Origin: Pseudomonadota bacterium | Lineage (GTDB): Bacteria > Pseudomonadota > Alphaproteobacteria > Caulobacterales > Caulobacteraceae | DNA: 36,926 nt | Assembly (NCBI GenBank): GCA_021808285.1 | Contig: JAKBBV010000026.1 | Location: 1-36,926, forward strand | Direction of reading: 5' to 3' | In this document: one piece after another, positions 1 to 8,826 of the stretch | Layout: every line of letters starts with the position of its first letter | How positions within the stretch are numbered: the first letter of the stretch is position 1 | Translations under genes and position numbers: made by a program | Notes under the pieces: generated by a model | The model's database searches: none | The model's input: the letters and a program-made list of their open reading frames with translations, nothing else | Told to the model about the DNA's origin: nothing

Positions 1-768
1 AAAATCGAGTGGGGAACTGGGGACCCCGCCGCTGTAGTTAAATATATTGTCCAATAATTGGACGGGAGATCCACTTCCAAAAAACGCAAAAGTTATCGCA
101 TAGACAAATACACTAAATATCAAAGTGATTTCGACCCATCGCCATTTTCGTTTTATTGTCAGAGATAGAATTGCCAGTATTAGATAGATCTTAAAATTAA
201 CGGCAAGCGCGGCAAATGCACTCCTCATCATCGAGGATTTCACTATCCTCCCAAAGGCTAGTATAACGCATGTGAATGTTACAAGGGTAAGATTTCCACG
301 CTCAACGGCGTTCAAAAGCGGAAACCCAAGCGCGATGCCTATCGTGCGAAATAAAACGGTGCGCCTATCTGTCTTATACAAACAAATGAAAACGAGAAAT
401 ACATTCAGTATATAGAAAAGAATTATTGCGTATATTCCCACCCAGTCGCAGCTTCGAGCATCTCCTGCGTCATTTGCAGCGATGCTTCCGTGCGCATAGC
501 AAGATCGCAGAGAAAATATATTTAGAAATACAAATGATAGGGGCGGGTATAGAGACCCAAATACATCAAATGCTCCATATGTATGCGCCCATGAAGACGG
601 ATTGAACCAATCCGCAAATGTGTCTGACGAATTGTAAAAGAACGGCTGGGGAAGATATCCATTTTCAATTACAAAAATTACAACCCGGATAAAAGCTACT
701 ATGAGAATCCCTGAGAAGGCTATCTCGACCCAGTTGGTTCCAGAACTTTGCAAGCGCGCTGTTTTCAC
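1..768 (-). CDS. GT87-like membrane glycosyltransferase (DUF2029 type), 3' end cut by window edge
   Basis: Translating the complement from 768 to base 1 gives 256 open codons with no stop, so the 3' end lies outside the window. The GTG at 768-766 overlaps the gtrA-like stop as GTGA, which supports this start; no ATG occurs until residue ~180. The product is a polytopic membrane protein: a TM helix at about residues 15-35, a hydrophilic extracytoplasmic stretch (NSSDTFADWFNPSSWAH), then further TM helices. VERGNLTLVTF and NFKIYLIL resemble the conserved RGN and Lys-aromatic motifs of GT87/DUF2029 polyprenyl-phosphate-dependent glycosyltransferases, which act on the periplasmic face of the membrane. 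A hand count of seven 60-base lines gives about 43% GC, against about 63% in the adjacent gtrA-like gene, which suggests recent acquisition. With the GtrA- and GtrB-like neighbours it fits the acceptor-specific transferase of a Gtr-type glycan-modification system. The family assignment rests on motif recall, not a search. Confidence 0.72.
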   Translation of the reverse strand, partial: MKTARLQSSGTNWVEIAFSGILIVAFIRVVIFVIENGYLPQPFFYNSSDTFADWFNPSSWAHTYGAFDVFGSLYPPLSFVFLNIFSLRSCYAHGSIAANDAGDARSCDWVGIYAIILFYILNVFLVFICLYKTDRRTVLFRTIGIALGFPLLNAVERGNLTLVTFTCVILAFGRIVKSSMMRSAFAALAVNFKIYLILAILSLTIKRKWRWVEITLIFSVFVYAITFAFFGSGSPVQLLDNIFNYSGGVPSSPLDF

Positions 769-1157
769 CGCGCGCCCCGAACACGATAGACGAAGACCTT
801 GAGGACAAAATAATTGACCACGGACGTGGCGCCGATCGCGACCAGCCCCGCCACATAAGGATTGAGGCCGACCGCGGAGGCGCCGGCCAGAGCCGTGACG
901 CTGATGGCGTACTGCCCCGCATAGGAGGCGAAATAGCGGATCAGGGACGCGTCATGCCCCTTGAAGACATAACGGCTGTAGGTGAGGAAATTGAACGCCA
1001 TACCGGCGAGATGCGAGGCGATCTGGGCCAGATAGATGTTCAAACCCAGGCGCACGAGCAGGGCGTAGGCCCCGTAGCCGAACAGGGTGTTGATGACGCC
1101 CGCCTGGTAGAACCGCCAGACGCGACGCCATTCAGCGGGAGACCGCCAGTCGAACAT
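765..1157 (-). CDS. GtrA-family membrane protein (polyprenyl-linked sugar flippase)
   Basis: This 130-residue protein has four predicted TM helices and the GtrA-family signature FNFLTYSRYVFKG at about residues 55-67. GtrA proteins are thought to flip undecaprenyl-phosphate-linked monosaccharides across the inner membrane so that a periplasmic transferase can decorate O-antigen or another glycan. The gene starts 1 bp after the stop of the GtrB-like GT2 gene and its own stop overlaps the start of the GT87-like gene (GTGA, 765-768). All three are therefore almost certainly co-transcribed and translationally coupled. The length is typical of the family. Its base composition is high-GC like the rest of the locus, unlike the downstream transferase. 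Confidence 0.85.
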   Translation of the reverse strand: MFDWRSPAEWRRVWRFYQAGVINTLFGYGAYALLVRLGLNIYLAQIASHLAGMAFNFLTYSRYVFKGHDASLIRYFASYAGQYAISVTALAGASAVGLNPYVAGLVAIGATSVVNYFVLKVFVYRVRGAR

Positions 1158-1158
1158 G

Positions 1159-2109
1159 CTAGCGATCCGCCGGGAAGTTGATGCGCTCGCGTTCCAGCAC
1201 CAGAGGCTGGTTGCGCGTCCTCTCCGAAATCAGAGCGATCTGAACCCCGAGCAGACCCAGGAAGAGAAAGAGCAGAGCGAACTGGCCCTCCAGGACCGCC
1301 GCGAACAGCCACAACTGCCAGGAACGGCCCGCAGCCAGGGCTATCGCCGCGCCGAACAGGCAGAACAGAGTGGCCATTCCCAGGAGGAACGCGGCATAGA
1401 GCGGCGCGCGCAGGAGGTTCTTCGAGGATCCCGCCAGGCCATTGAGAGCGAAGTCCAGCAGGGTGAAGAAATTGTTGTTGGACCGCCCTCCCGCACGGGG
1501 AGGCCGCTTGAAGGTGATCGTCTCGACAGGGAAGCCCGTCTCCACCAGAAGCGCGCGGAAGAACGGCTCGGGCTCGTTCAGGGCGCGGATCGCCTCAACG
1601 ACACGGCGATCATAGATGCCAAAGCCGGTGGCGTTCGGAATGATCGGATAGTCGCCAAAGGTCTTCTGCAAGCGATAGGAGAGATCGCGCATGAAGCTGA
1701 GGATGGGCCCGGACTTCTCGCTCTCTCGCACGCCCAGCACGATGTCGGTCCCCGCGCGCCACCGCCGGACGAACTCCGGCAGCAGGTCGGGCGAGTCCTG
1801 AAAATCCGAACACATGGAGATCACGGCCCGGCCGCTGGCCTGATAGATGCCATAGGTCGGCGAACGCATTTGACCGAAATTGCGGGTGTTCACGATGAGG
1901 CGGATCCGCGCATCGCGCGCGCACATGGCCTTGATGATCTCGACCGTCCGGTCTGAGGACTCATTGTCGATGAAGATCAGCTCGAACGTCTCGACCAGCG
2001 GCTCCAGCTTGGCGATCACGGCGGCCGCGATCGCCTCGGCGTTGGCCTCCTCGTTGCGGCAGGCCAGAACCACGGAGACTTCCGGGGCCGTCACATCAGT
2101 ATCGAGCAT
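1159..2109 (-). CDS. Family 2 glycosyltransferase, GtrB/DPM1-like with C-terminal membrane helices
   Basis: The N-terminal GT-A domain starts EVSVVLACRNEE, followed by FIDNESSDRTVEII and an acidic metal/sugar-nucleotide site in the SDFQDSPDLLPEF stretch. This is the arrangement of polyprenyl-phosphate sugar transferases (GtrB, ArnC, DPM1). Two hydrophobic helices follow in the last ~90 residues. The expected reaction is transfer of a sugar from a nucleotide donor to undecaprenyl phosphate on the cytoplasmic side, supplying the GtrA-like flippase encoded 1 bp downstream. The ATG at 2109 puts the GT domain right at the N-terminus, so I prefer it. The frame extends to a TTG at 2151, which would add 14 residues without homology. 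The donor sugar cannot be read from the sequence. Confidence 0.85.
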   Translation of the reverse strand: MLDTDVTAPEVSVVLACRNEEANAEAIAAAVIAKLEPLVETFELIFIDNESSDRTVEIIKAMCARDARIRLIVNTRNFGQMRSPTYGIYQASGRAVISMCSDFQDSPDLLPEFVRRWRAGTDIVLGVRESEKSGPILSFMRDLSYRLQKTFGDYPIIPNATGFGIYDRRVVEAIRALNEPEPFFRALLVETGFPVETITFKRPPRAGGRSNNNFFTLLDFALNGLAGSSKNLLRAPLYAAFLLGMATLFCLFGAAIALAAGRSWQLWLFAAVLEGQFALLFLFLGLLGVQIALISERTRNQPLVLERERINFPADR

Positions 2110-2158
2110 GCTCTGTCTCAAGACTCGCCCCTGTCCGCTCACCGGGCTCAACCGGCCG

Positions 2159-3250
2159 TCAGTGCGGAAGAGACGCGCCCAGGGGCGGCCTCAGCCTGTA
2201 GAACTCGATCGCGCCCCATAACAGTGCGAAGGCAACGGCCATCGCCACGGCGGGCAACCAGAATTGGCGGGCCGTGTCCACGTGCGGCGGCTCAAGAATG
2301 CGGATATTGGCAGTGGAGGCGAGATCCTCGACGGTCGTCCCCTGCAGGAAGCGCATATAGCTGTCATAGAGTGCGCGTTGGAGACTAAGCTCCCGCTGCA
2401 GCTTGAACAGCACCCTGGTGCTGGCCACGACCGTGCCCACGTCCTGAGAGCCGTTGGCCTCAGTCGCTTTCGTCTCTGCGAGTTGCCGCTGCAACTCAGC
2501 GATCTCGGCGCGCAGCTGCTTCACGTTGAAATTCTCATCCGTGTACATCTGGTGCGCCGTCGCCAGGGCCACCTGTTTTCCGCGAATGGTGGATTCAAGG
2601 CTGAGAATGCGTTGAGCCACGGTCTCGGTCTGGGTCTCCGGAATCGCCTCCTGATGCGTCAGGCGATAGTTATCATAGCGCTGCTGCGCTTCCGCAAACC
2701 CGTCAGTGGCCTCGCGCACAAGTTGCTCGAGGATCTGCCTCTTGGTCGCCGTCTGTTCTCGACTGAGCTCCCCGATCCGATCCTGAAGGGCGTAAGTATA
2801 GGCCTTGATCACATCATCGGCGAGCCGAGCATCGATCGACTGCATATCGACTTCCAGAATCCCACCCCGAAGCGCTCGAACCTCAACGTGGCGTTTCAAC
2901 CAGCGATGAAGCTGGAGGTCAGACTTATGAAGCCTGCGGGTCAAGTTGAGCTTCTGAATGACGATTTCCCGAACATCGTCGCTCATCCCCACACGGAGAG
3001 CCATCTCGGCGGCGACCTGACTTCCGAACACAGAACTTCCCGCCCCAAGCTGGCCGAGCGCGCCTCCTAAGCCCAAACTGCCAGGGTCAGCTGGTGTCAT
3101 AGTGGCATAGGCCAGATACCGCTCCGGGAAGGCGGAGATCACAAGACTGAACGCGATCAGGCCGCCAAAGATGAGGCTGCGGTTGCGGAAACGGCTCAGC
3201 CAGCTCCAGGACGCCAGGGCCCCGATCACGCTACGCGGTCTGGAAATCAT
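2159..3250 (-). CDS. Wzz/KpsE-type polysaccharide co-polymerase (chain-length determinant)
   Basis: This 363-residue protein has the classic PCP layout. There is an N-terminal TM helix at about residues 26-42, a large periplasmic domain rich in coiled coil (about 160-300, with many Glu, Gln and Leu heptads), and a C-terminal TM helix at about 331-348. No C-terminal tyrosine-kinase domain is present, so it is closer to KpsE/Wzz/HfsA-like proteins than to the kinase-fused Wzc type. It would sit in the inner membrane and work with the OPX protein encoded just upstream to set chain length and couple synthesis to export. Its start overlaps the end of the exporter gene by 4 bp (ATGA). Confidence 0.85.
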   Translation of the reverse strand: MISRPRSVIGALASWSWLSRFRNRSLIFGGLIAFSLVISAFPERYLAYATMTPADPGSLGLGGALGQLGAGSSVFGSQVAAEMALRVGMSDDVREIVIQKLNLTRRLHKSDLQLHRWLKRHVEVRALRGGILEVDMQSIDARLADDVIKAYTYALQDRIGELSREQTATKRQILEQLVREATDGFAEAQQRYDNYRLTHQEAIPETQTETVAQRILSLESTIRGKQVALATAHQMYTDENFNVKQLRAEIAELQRQLAETKATEANGSQDVGTVVASTRVLFKLQRELSLQRALYDSYMRFLQGTTVEDLASTANIRILEPPHVDTARQFWLPAVAMAVAFALLWGAIEFYRLRPPLGASLPH

Positions 3251-5253
3251 AGGCCGACCGCGACGAGGGTCGCTGCGAGCGACGCCGCCCCCAGACCGAA
3301 GGTGAACAGGGTGGTGCTGATCGCCGACAGGTGGCTCCAGAACAGGTTCGGCGAACTGCGCACCGGCACGAACACGACATCTCCGGGCAGCACGCGGTCG
3401 TTCAGGGCGCCGCGCTTCCTCGGCACCACCGAGCCATTGGCGTGGATCACAAAGATGCCCCCCTTGTCCGCGGCAGGCAGGGGACCCCCAGCCTCATCGA
3501 TATAGTCCCGCACGCGCAGGGCCCTGTGGCCCGAGTCCAACAGGAAGGAGCTCGGGTGATAGACCGCGCCAAACACGCCCACGGAGGACGGCCGCGGCGG
3601 AATCTCCAGGGCGTCATTGTTCTCGAGGGCGATGTCGCCGGGCAGGCTGCGGGCGTCCGGCGAAATGTCGAGGACGACCCGGCCGTCAGGCTTGGCCTCG
3701 CGAAGACGCGTCAGGACGGCTCGCGCCGCGGCCATCTGCGACGTTCGATCCCCGGTCGCCAGGGTCGGGTCCTGAAGAAGCGGCGAAGCCGACAGAGAGA
3801 TCTCGAGCTGGTTCAGCGCCTCCTTGTAGCTGTCCTGCTGCTGCATCTGGACCGTCTGGCGCGTGAACTTCGCGCCATAGGGGAAGGCGCGCGCGGTCAG
3901 GCCCCCGGCTTGGGCGATGATATCCCCGGTCCGGGTCCCCGGCGCGACATAATAGATGCCCGGATGACGCACCTCGCCCTCCACGCGCACCACGATCTTC
4001 TCGTTCTCCGTGGGCATTTGCAGCGTGCCGATGGACAGGATCTGAATGATGTCGCCGGCCCGAACGGCCATGCTCGCCGCCGCCGACATGGGGAACTGCT
4101 GAGGTCCGGCCTCGTTGGGCGCGTCGCTGTGATAGATAATGAAGCGCGTATGATCGCCCACGGTATTGGGGCCGCCGGCGGCGGCGAGAATGCCGGCGAC
4201 GCTCTCGCCCGGCTTCGCCTCATAGATCGCCTCGTCGCTGACGCTGCCGATCACCGCGACCTGCGGACCGGCCGGCGGGATGAACAGGACGTCGCCGTTC
4301 TGAAGGAGCGTGTCGTCCACCCGGCTTCCACCGCGCATCAGCTGATAGAGATCGAAATCCGAGATCTCATGTCCGTCTCGATAGAGCTGGATGGAGCGCC
4401 AACTCCCGCCAGAGTTTGGGCCTCCCGCCTGAAACACGGCATCCGCCAGGGTGGAGAGACTGCTGACGGTGAAAGCGCCCGGGTTATTGGCGAAACCGGT
4501 GACGTAAACCCGAATGCCCCGAAGTTTGGTGATGCTCACAGAGGCCTGAAAGTCGCGAAATTTCTCGCCGATCGCGCGGGAAATCACGTCATGCAGGTCC
4601 GCGTTCCGGACACCCGCCACGTGCACCGCGCCGACACCGGTGATGAAGATGGCCCCATTGGTGTCGACGTTGGCGTTCACCGTCCCGTCGAGCGAGCCGG
4701 ACAGGGCGACCTCGATCGTATCGCCGGGCTGGACGACATAGGAAGGCGGCACCGTCGCGGTGGCGGGCGTCGCGAAATCACGGAGCGCCGGCAGGACCAG
4801 CTTCGTGCCGAAAACCTCCAATCGGTAGCCGAGCAGGCTGTACATATATTTCTGGAACTCTCCGGGCGTCGGAGGCTTTTTCAGGACGTTCTGCGTCGTC
4901 TCCGAGTTCATCCCGTTCTGCGACAAAAGCTGTTGCAGCGGCAGGAGGCTGGAATTGCCGTTGGGGCTGTTGACGTTCAGCGGGCTGGAGAGCGAGTTCT
5001 GGGAATAGGGATTGGAATTGGTCCCATTGCCCGACTGCGATCCGCCGAGTCCGTTCTGATTCGTGGATGACGGGGTCGCGGACTGAGAGGAATCGTAGAG
5101 CAGTGCGCCTTGGGTCTGGGTCGGATCGAGCGTCGAACCCGTCGATGACGGCGTCACCTGCGCCGATGCGAGCCCGGCTGTCGCCAGGATGAGTCCGGCT
5201 ACCACCGCCCGCCCGCTCACGAGCCATGTCTTGACCCAGTTCACGCTCTTCAC
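3247..5253 (-). CDS. Polysaccharide export protein of the OPX/Wza family with SLBB domains
   Basis: A signal peptide (hydrophobic core VVAGLILATAG, cleavage near LASAQ) is followed by ~90 residues rich in Ser, Asn and Gln, then the polysaccharide-export domain beginning YVVQPGDTIEVALSGSLDG, then several SLBB-type units (e.g. VYVTGFANNPGAFTV, VRVEGEVRHPGIYYV, VGVFGAVYHPSSF). The C-terminus ends in a hydrophobic segment, SAISTTLFTFGLGAASLAATLVAVGL, like the membrane-spanning helix of Wza-class proteins. There is no lipobox Cys, so outer-membrane attachment is not by a canonical lipoprotein anchor. I chose the GTG at 5253 because it places the signal peptide at the N-terminus. An ATG at 5316 is in frame but adds 21 charged residues with no good ribosome binding site. 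It is longer than E. coli Wza (379 aa), as in many alphaproteobacterial OPX proteins. Confidence 0.85.
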   Translation of the reverse strand: MKSVNWVKTWLVSGRAVVAGLILATAGLASAQVTPSSTGSTLDPTQTQGALLYDSSQSATPSSTNQNGLGGSQSGNGTNSNPYSQNSLSSPLNVNSPNGNSSLLPLQQLLSQNGMNSETTQNVLKKPPTPGEFQKYMYSLLGYRLEVFGTKLVLPALRDFATPATATVPPSYVVQPGDTIEVALSGSLDGTVNANVDTNGAIFITGVGAVHVAGVRNADLHDVISRAIGEKFRDFQASVSITKLRGIRVYVTGFANNPGAFTVSSLSTLADAVFQAGGPNSGGSWRSIQLYRDGHEISDFDLYQLMRGGSRVDDTLLQNGDVLFIPPAGPQVAVIGSVSDEAIYEAKPGESVAGILAAAGGPNTVGDHTRFIIYHSDAPNEAGPQQFPMSAAASMAVRAGDIIQILSIGTLQMPTENEKIVVRVEGEVRHPGIYYVAPGTRTGDIIAQAGGLTARAFPYGAKFTRQTVQMQQQDSYKEALNQLEISLSASPLLQDPTLATGDRTSQMAAARAVLTRLREAKPDGRVVLDISPDARSLPGDIALENNDALEIPPRPSSVGVFGAVYHPSSFLLDSGHRALRVRDYIDEAGGPLPAADKGGIFVIHANGSVVPRKRGALNDRVLPGDVVFVPVRSSPNLFWSHLSAISTTLFTFGLGAASLAATLVAVGL

Positions 5254-5346
5254 GTCCACCTGCTGATCCCGTCCCACACGCCTGTCGCCGCATCGCCCTC
5301 CCCAAAGGACGAGCATCCTGAGCGGCTGCTACCATCTGCCCCAAGC

Positions 5347-6366
5347 CTAGGCCAGCCCACAGCGCCCAGGGCCTCCCGTTTCTCGCGCGAGCCAGGCCGC
5401 GGTTTCCGCGATCTGGGCCTCCAAGGGCAGATGGGCGAGCCCGTAGCGCACCAGAAGGCGGCTCCAGGCCGTGTTGTCGCCGACATAGACATTGTCAGGC
5501 CCATCGCCCGTCGGGCGCCTCACCGCCTCGAAGCCGAACATCCGCGCCGCCGCCGCCGCGACCTCGCCCAGTTCGAGCGCCTCTCCGCCGGTGGAGAAGG
5601 CCAGGGCGGGCTCGCCATCGGCCGACAGCAGCGCCGCGAGGACGACGCCAAGGACCTCCCTCACCGCCACATAGCTTCGGAAGACCCTGATCGGCGCTCG
5701 GACCTCGATCGGCCTGCGCGCCAGCCCATCCAGGATGAAGCTGGCGAGGGCGTAGGTCTCGTGCTTGTTCATCCACGGCCCGGAAACGCTGTAGATCCGC
5801 CCGATGGCGGCGCGCCGCGTCGCCGCCTCCGCCAGGGCCCAGGCGGAGAACCGCACCTCATCCTCTCGTTTCAGGGCGCCGTAGAGTCGAAGGTCAGCCG
5901 CCGCTCCGGGATCATCGGCGAAGGCCGCCGCGCCGGACGAGGCGACGAACAGCCTGTCGACGCCGATGCGGTCCAGAGCCCCCTCAACCTGGGCCGACAG
6001 CGCGCGATTGGCGCGGGCATAATCCTCCGCATCCATCCCGGCGACCTTGTCCTTGGTGAGGAAGGCCAGGTGGAACAGCAGGGTCGGACGCGAGGCAAGC
6101 GCGCCAAGATGCGACAGGGGCGCCTGAGTGAGCCTGAAATCGTCCGACAGGTCGATCTCGGCTGCGACCGACCCGAACGCGCAGACCCTCCGCCGGAACG
6201 CCGCGGGGCCGAGGGCCTCGTAAAGCAGGTCGAGCAAGGTGCGCCCGATCCAGCCCCTGGCCCCGACCACCACAAGTCGACGGTCGTCTGCGGTCAGGGC
6301 CTCGCGCAAGGGGTCCGGGAACCGCGCATTGCGGCGGTCGCAGTCAAGGTCGAGCGACTGCAACAC
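5347..6366 (-). CDS. Extended SDR, NAD(P)-dependent epimerase/reductase acting in nucleotide-sugar synthesis
   Basis: A Rossmann dinucleotide motif GARGWIG (G35, G38, G41) follows the first beta strand, with a catalytic Ser at 143-144 (VASSGA) and the YxxxK pair Y162/K166 (LYGALK). These define an extended short-chain dehydrogenase. It begins 4 bp after the ThDP-enzyme gene. In yersiniose synthesis a ThDP carboligase (YerE) is followed by an SDR reductase (YerF) that reduces the ketone left on the branch. By analogy this enzyme may reduce a keto group on a CDP-dideoxy sugar. It could also be a C4 reductase of the abequose/paratose type. The exact substrate is inference. The N-terminal ~28 residues before the Rossmann fold are unusually long. 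Confidence 0.78.
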   Translation of the reverse strand: MLQSLDLDCDRRNARFPDPLREALTADDRRLVVVGARGWIGRTLLDLLYEALGPAAFRRRVCAFGSVAAEIDLSDDFRLTQAPLSHLGALASRPTLLFHLAFLTKDKVAGMDAEDYARANRALSAQVEGALDRIGVDRLFVASSGAAAFADDPGAAADLRLYGALKREDEVRFSAWALAEAATRRAAIGRIYSVSGPWMNKHETYALASFILDGLARRPIEVRAPIRVFRSYVAVREVLGVVLAALLSADGEPALAFSTGGEALELGEVAAAAARMFGFEAVRRPTGDGPDNVYVGDNTAWSRLLVRYGLAHLPLEAQIAETAAWLARETGGPGRCGLA

Positions 6367-6370
6367 CAGG

Positions 6371-8125
6371 CTATTTGGCGGGGGTCAGGGCCCGGTCATC
6401 GACGAGGTAGTCGACTTCGGGGCTCATGCGGTCGATGGGATTGGACTCCATCGAGCCCGACGCCGTGATACGGCTGCTGATCTTGGGGAAGTAGGTCTGC
6501 TCGGGATCGACCGGAACGATGAAGCCCCGCGGCCCGGGGGCCTGCATGGCCCTTTGGAAGGCGGCGTCCGAAGTGAAATCCACAGGCAGGCGCATGACCG
6601 GGATATCCCAGGCGGCGAACAGCTTCTCCCAATTGGGCAGTCCCAGTCCCGACCTTCTGTCGCATCCCAGATACTTGCCGCCGAAATAGCTTCTCTGAGT
6701 CATGCGGATAGAGGCATGGCCCTGATCGTCGAAGATGAACATCTTGAGATTGAGATCGTTGATGGCGGCCGTGCCCAGCTCCTGCATGTTCTGGGCGAAC
6801 CCTCCGTCGCCCTCGATCAGGATGGTGCGACGCCCGCCGCCGGCGATCGCGGCGCCGATGGCGCCGGACAGCCCATAGCCCATGGAGGCCAAAGACTTAT
6901 TGGTCAGCATCCTCTGGCCAAGCTTGGGCTTGTAGAGCGTCATGGAGAGGGTGAAGGCGCTGCCGCTGGAACAGGGGACGATCAGATCCTCGGGCGTGGT
7001 GACCCCTTCGAGCCTGACGATGAACTCATAGGGCGACAGGAAGCCCGGGCCGGTCTGGTTGACCGGTTCGATCCTCGGAATCTTCCGTGTGATCGCGTGC
7101 GCCTCGGTGATCCAGTCCGCCTTACCGGGCAGGTCGTGCGCCACAAGGCGCCGGAGGAAGTCGTTGGCGTCCGCCTCGATGCCCAGGTCGACCCTTGGAT
7201 GCCCCTTGGCGAGTTCGCGCCCGTCGATCTCAACCTGGACGATCCGCGCGTCGCGTCCGAACTCCTGCCAGTTGAACCCCGTCTGCTGAAGACCAAGCCG
7301 CGTCCCCAGCGCGATGATGAGGTCCGACTTCTGAATGACGATGTTGGCCGCGCGCATGCCCCAGGTGTTGGGACGGCCCAGATAGTTCGGCGCGTTCCCG
7401 TCGAAACGGTCGGCCCCATTATAGGTCGTCATGACAGGGACGCGGAGCGTCTCCATGCGTTCGCGCAGGGCATGGGCCACCCCGTAATCGACCCCGCCCC
7501 CCACCAGGACGACGGGACGGCGGGCGCGGGCGTAGAGCGCCGCGACCTCTTCGACCCGGGCGTCGCTCGCGGTCGGCGGCGCCTGCACGCGGATCGGGGG
7601 AAGACTCTCCTCCTCTACCGTCGCCGCCTGCACATCGAGAGGCATTTCCAGGAAGACCGGCCCCTTGCGAGGGGTCCAGCTCTTCTCGATCAGGGACAGG
7701 AACTCTCGCCCCCCGATGGGCGCGAGAAACCTGAAGGCCTCCTTGGTCGTCGCCGACACAAGCTCGACGCCCGCGACCTCCTGAATGCCGCGTCCTCTCA
7801 GCTTGCCGTGCGACAGGTCGGCCGTCTTGACCTGGCCGCCGATGACCAGAAGCTCGCGGCTTTCGAGCCAGGCGCCGCTCATCGCCGTGACGATATTGGT
7901 GAGGCCGGGCCCGGTGGTGACCAGGGCGAGGGCTTTCTGCGGCGCAGCGATCTCGTTGAAGTACTCGGCCGCTATGCCCGCCGCCACCTCGTGGACCACG
8001 GGCACGCCCGTGAGATACCGGTCCAGGCTTTCGGTGAGGTGCATGATATTGCCCCCGCCGACATAGAAATAGTGAGTGTACCCCGCAGAACGCAGCCAGG
8101 CGCCAATTTGATCACTGTACTTCAT
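6371..8125 (-). CDS. Acetolactate-synthase-like thiamine diphosphate-dependent enzyme
   Basis: This 584-residue enzyme has the three-domain POX/AHAS architecture. The N-terminal Pyr domain carries the ThDP-activating Glu (E46 in VVHEVAAG). The central domain (about 190-330: VVLVGGG, DLIIALGTRLG) is of the type that often carries FAD in carboligases. The C-terminal PP domain has the metal/diphosphate motif GDGG at 439-442. The Asn pair that normally closes the motif is an Asp pair here (D466-D467, in FDDQGHASI). YerE, a ThDP flavoprotein of this fold, transfers a two-carbon unit from pyruvate onto CDP-4-keto-3,6-dideoxyglucose. Placement behind rfbFGH makes a similar branching reaction the leading hypothesis. 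A generic acetolactate synthase is less likely because no small subunit or ilvC is nearby. The start overlaps the HAD stop by 4 bp. Confidence 0.85.
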   Translation of the reverse strand: MKYSDQIGAWLRSAGYTHYFYVGGGNIMHLTESLDRYLTGVPVVHEVAAGIAAEYFNEIAAPQKALALVTTGPGLTNIVTAMSGAWLESRELLVIGGQVKTADLSHGKLRGRGIQEVAGVELVSATTKEAFRFLAPIGGREFLSLIEKSWTPRKGPVFLEMPLDVQAATVEEESLPPIRVQAPPTASDARVEEVAALYARARRPVVLVGGGVDYGVAHALRERMETLRVPVMTTYNGADRFDGNAPNYLGRPNTWGMRAANIVIQKSDLIIALGTRLGLQQTGFNWQEFGRDARIVQVEIDGRELAKGHPRVDLGIEADANDFLRRLVAHDLPGKADWITEAHAITRKIPRIEPVNQTGPGFLSPYEFIVRLEGVTTPEDLIVPCSSGSAFTLSMTLYKPKLGQRMLTNKSLASMGYGLSGAIGAAIAGGGRRTILIEGDGGFAQNMQELGTAAINDLNLKMFIFDDQGHASIRMTQRSYFGGKYLGCDRRSGLGLPNWEKLFAAWDIPVMRLPVDFTSDAAFQRAMQAPGPRGFIVPVDPEQTYFPKISSRITASGSMESNPIDRMSPEVDYLVDDRALTPAK

Positions 8126-8826
8126 CGGCTGTCCTTGGAAGCCATTGTCAGAAGAGAGCAGATGATAGTCTGAATCTGGTTCGCAGACAGACTTCCTGGG
8201 GTGCCTTTGTCGTATCCCCAGTCGGCGTGAAGCGGCAGGTGGATCTGGCCCTCGAACGGCTCAAGATGGCTGTTCATGTCGTCGACGTAGACGACCAGAT
8301 ACTTCCCAGGATCAAGCCAGTGCTGCGCCTTGGCGACATCGAGCTTACTGCCTCGGCTACGAATATCTTCCTGACCGAATACCTCGACCACGTCAGCGCC
8401 GTAGAAGGCCAGCGTCTCGCGAATCGACTGAACGTTCCGCGTGGACAGGATCGCGAAATGCTCCGGTCGTTCGATGAGAAACGGCTTTAGAAGAAAGAAG
8501 AAATCATAGGGCGGCATGACTTTTGGCCATTGCGGATCCGCCATGATCTGCTTGCGCGCCTCAAAGAAATCGCGGGCGAAGGCCCAATCCATCTCCTGGG
8601 CCTTGAAATCGCGAATCGACGAACCGGGCAAAGCGTGGGCGCGGCTATAGAGTCGATTATAGTGCCAGGCGTCGGTGACGAAGGCCCGAAAGGCGAGAAA
8701 CTCCTCATAGGTGACGTCCTGGCGGAACTCTTCTCGCCCGGCGACGGCGAGATTGGCCACCGTGAAGGCTTCGAAGGCGCTGTTGAACAGCACGCCGTCA
8801 AAATCGAGGACGATCTTGACGTCCAT
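8122..8826 (-). CDS. HAD-superfamily hydrolase
   Basis: HAD motif I is LDFDGVLFNS, with the nucleophile D8 and acid/base D10. Motif II is probably in AILSTRN and motif IV is VYVDDMNSH, giving the acidic metal-binding pair. The ~110 residues between motifs I and II would form the cap domain. The 234-residue length suits a small-molecule phosphatase. Both ends are coupled to neighbours: the start overlaps the aldolase stop as TGATG, and the stop overlaps the ThDP-enzyme start as ATGA. It therefore very likely works in the same pathway, perhaps removing phosphate from an aldol intermediate. That role is inference, since the substrate cannot be read from sequence. Confidence 0.78.
   Translation of the reverse strand: MDVKIVLDFDGVLFNSAFEAFTVANLAVAGREEFRQDVTYEEFLAFRAFVTDAWHYNRLYSRAHALPGSSIRDFKAQEMDWAFARDFFEARKQIMADPQWPKVMPPYDFFFLLKPFLIERPEHFAILSTRNVQSIRETLAFYGADVVEVFGQEDIRSRGSKLDVAKAQHWLDPGKYLVVYVDDMNSHLEPFEGQIHLPLHADWGYDKGTPGSLSANQIQTIICSLLTMASKDSR

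Noticed and set aside
6371-8125. A housekeeping acetolactate synthase for branched-chain amino acids
   Set aside because: No regulatory subunit or ilvC is adjacent, and the gene is coupled to sugar-locus genes on both sides.
3331-8173. Long plus-strand frames opposite the exporter, SDR and ThDP genes (3331-5070, 5431-6468, 6239-8173)
   Set aside because: No domain or start signal; each is fully explained by a well-supported minus-strand gene.
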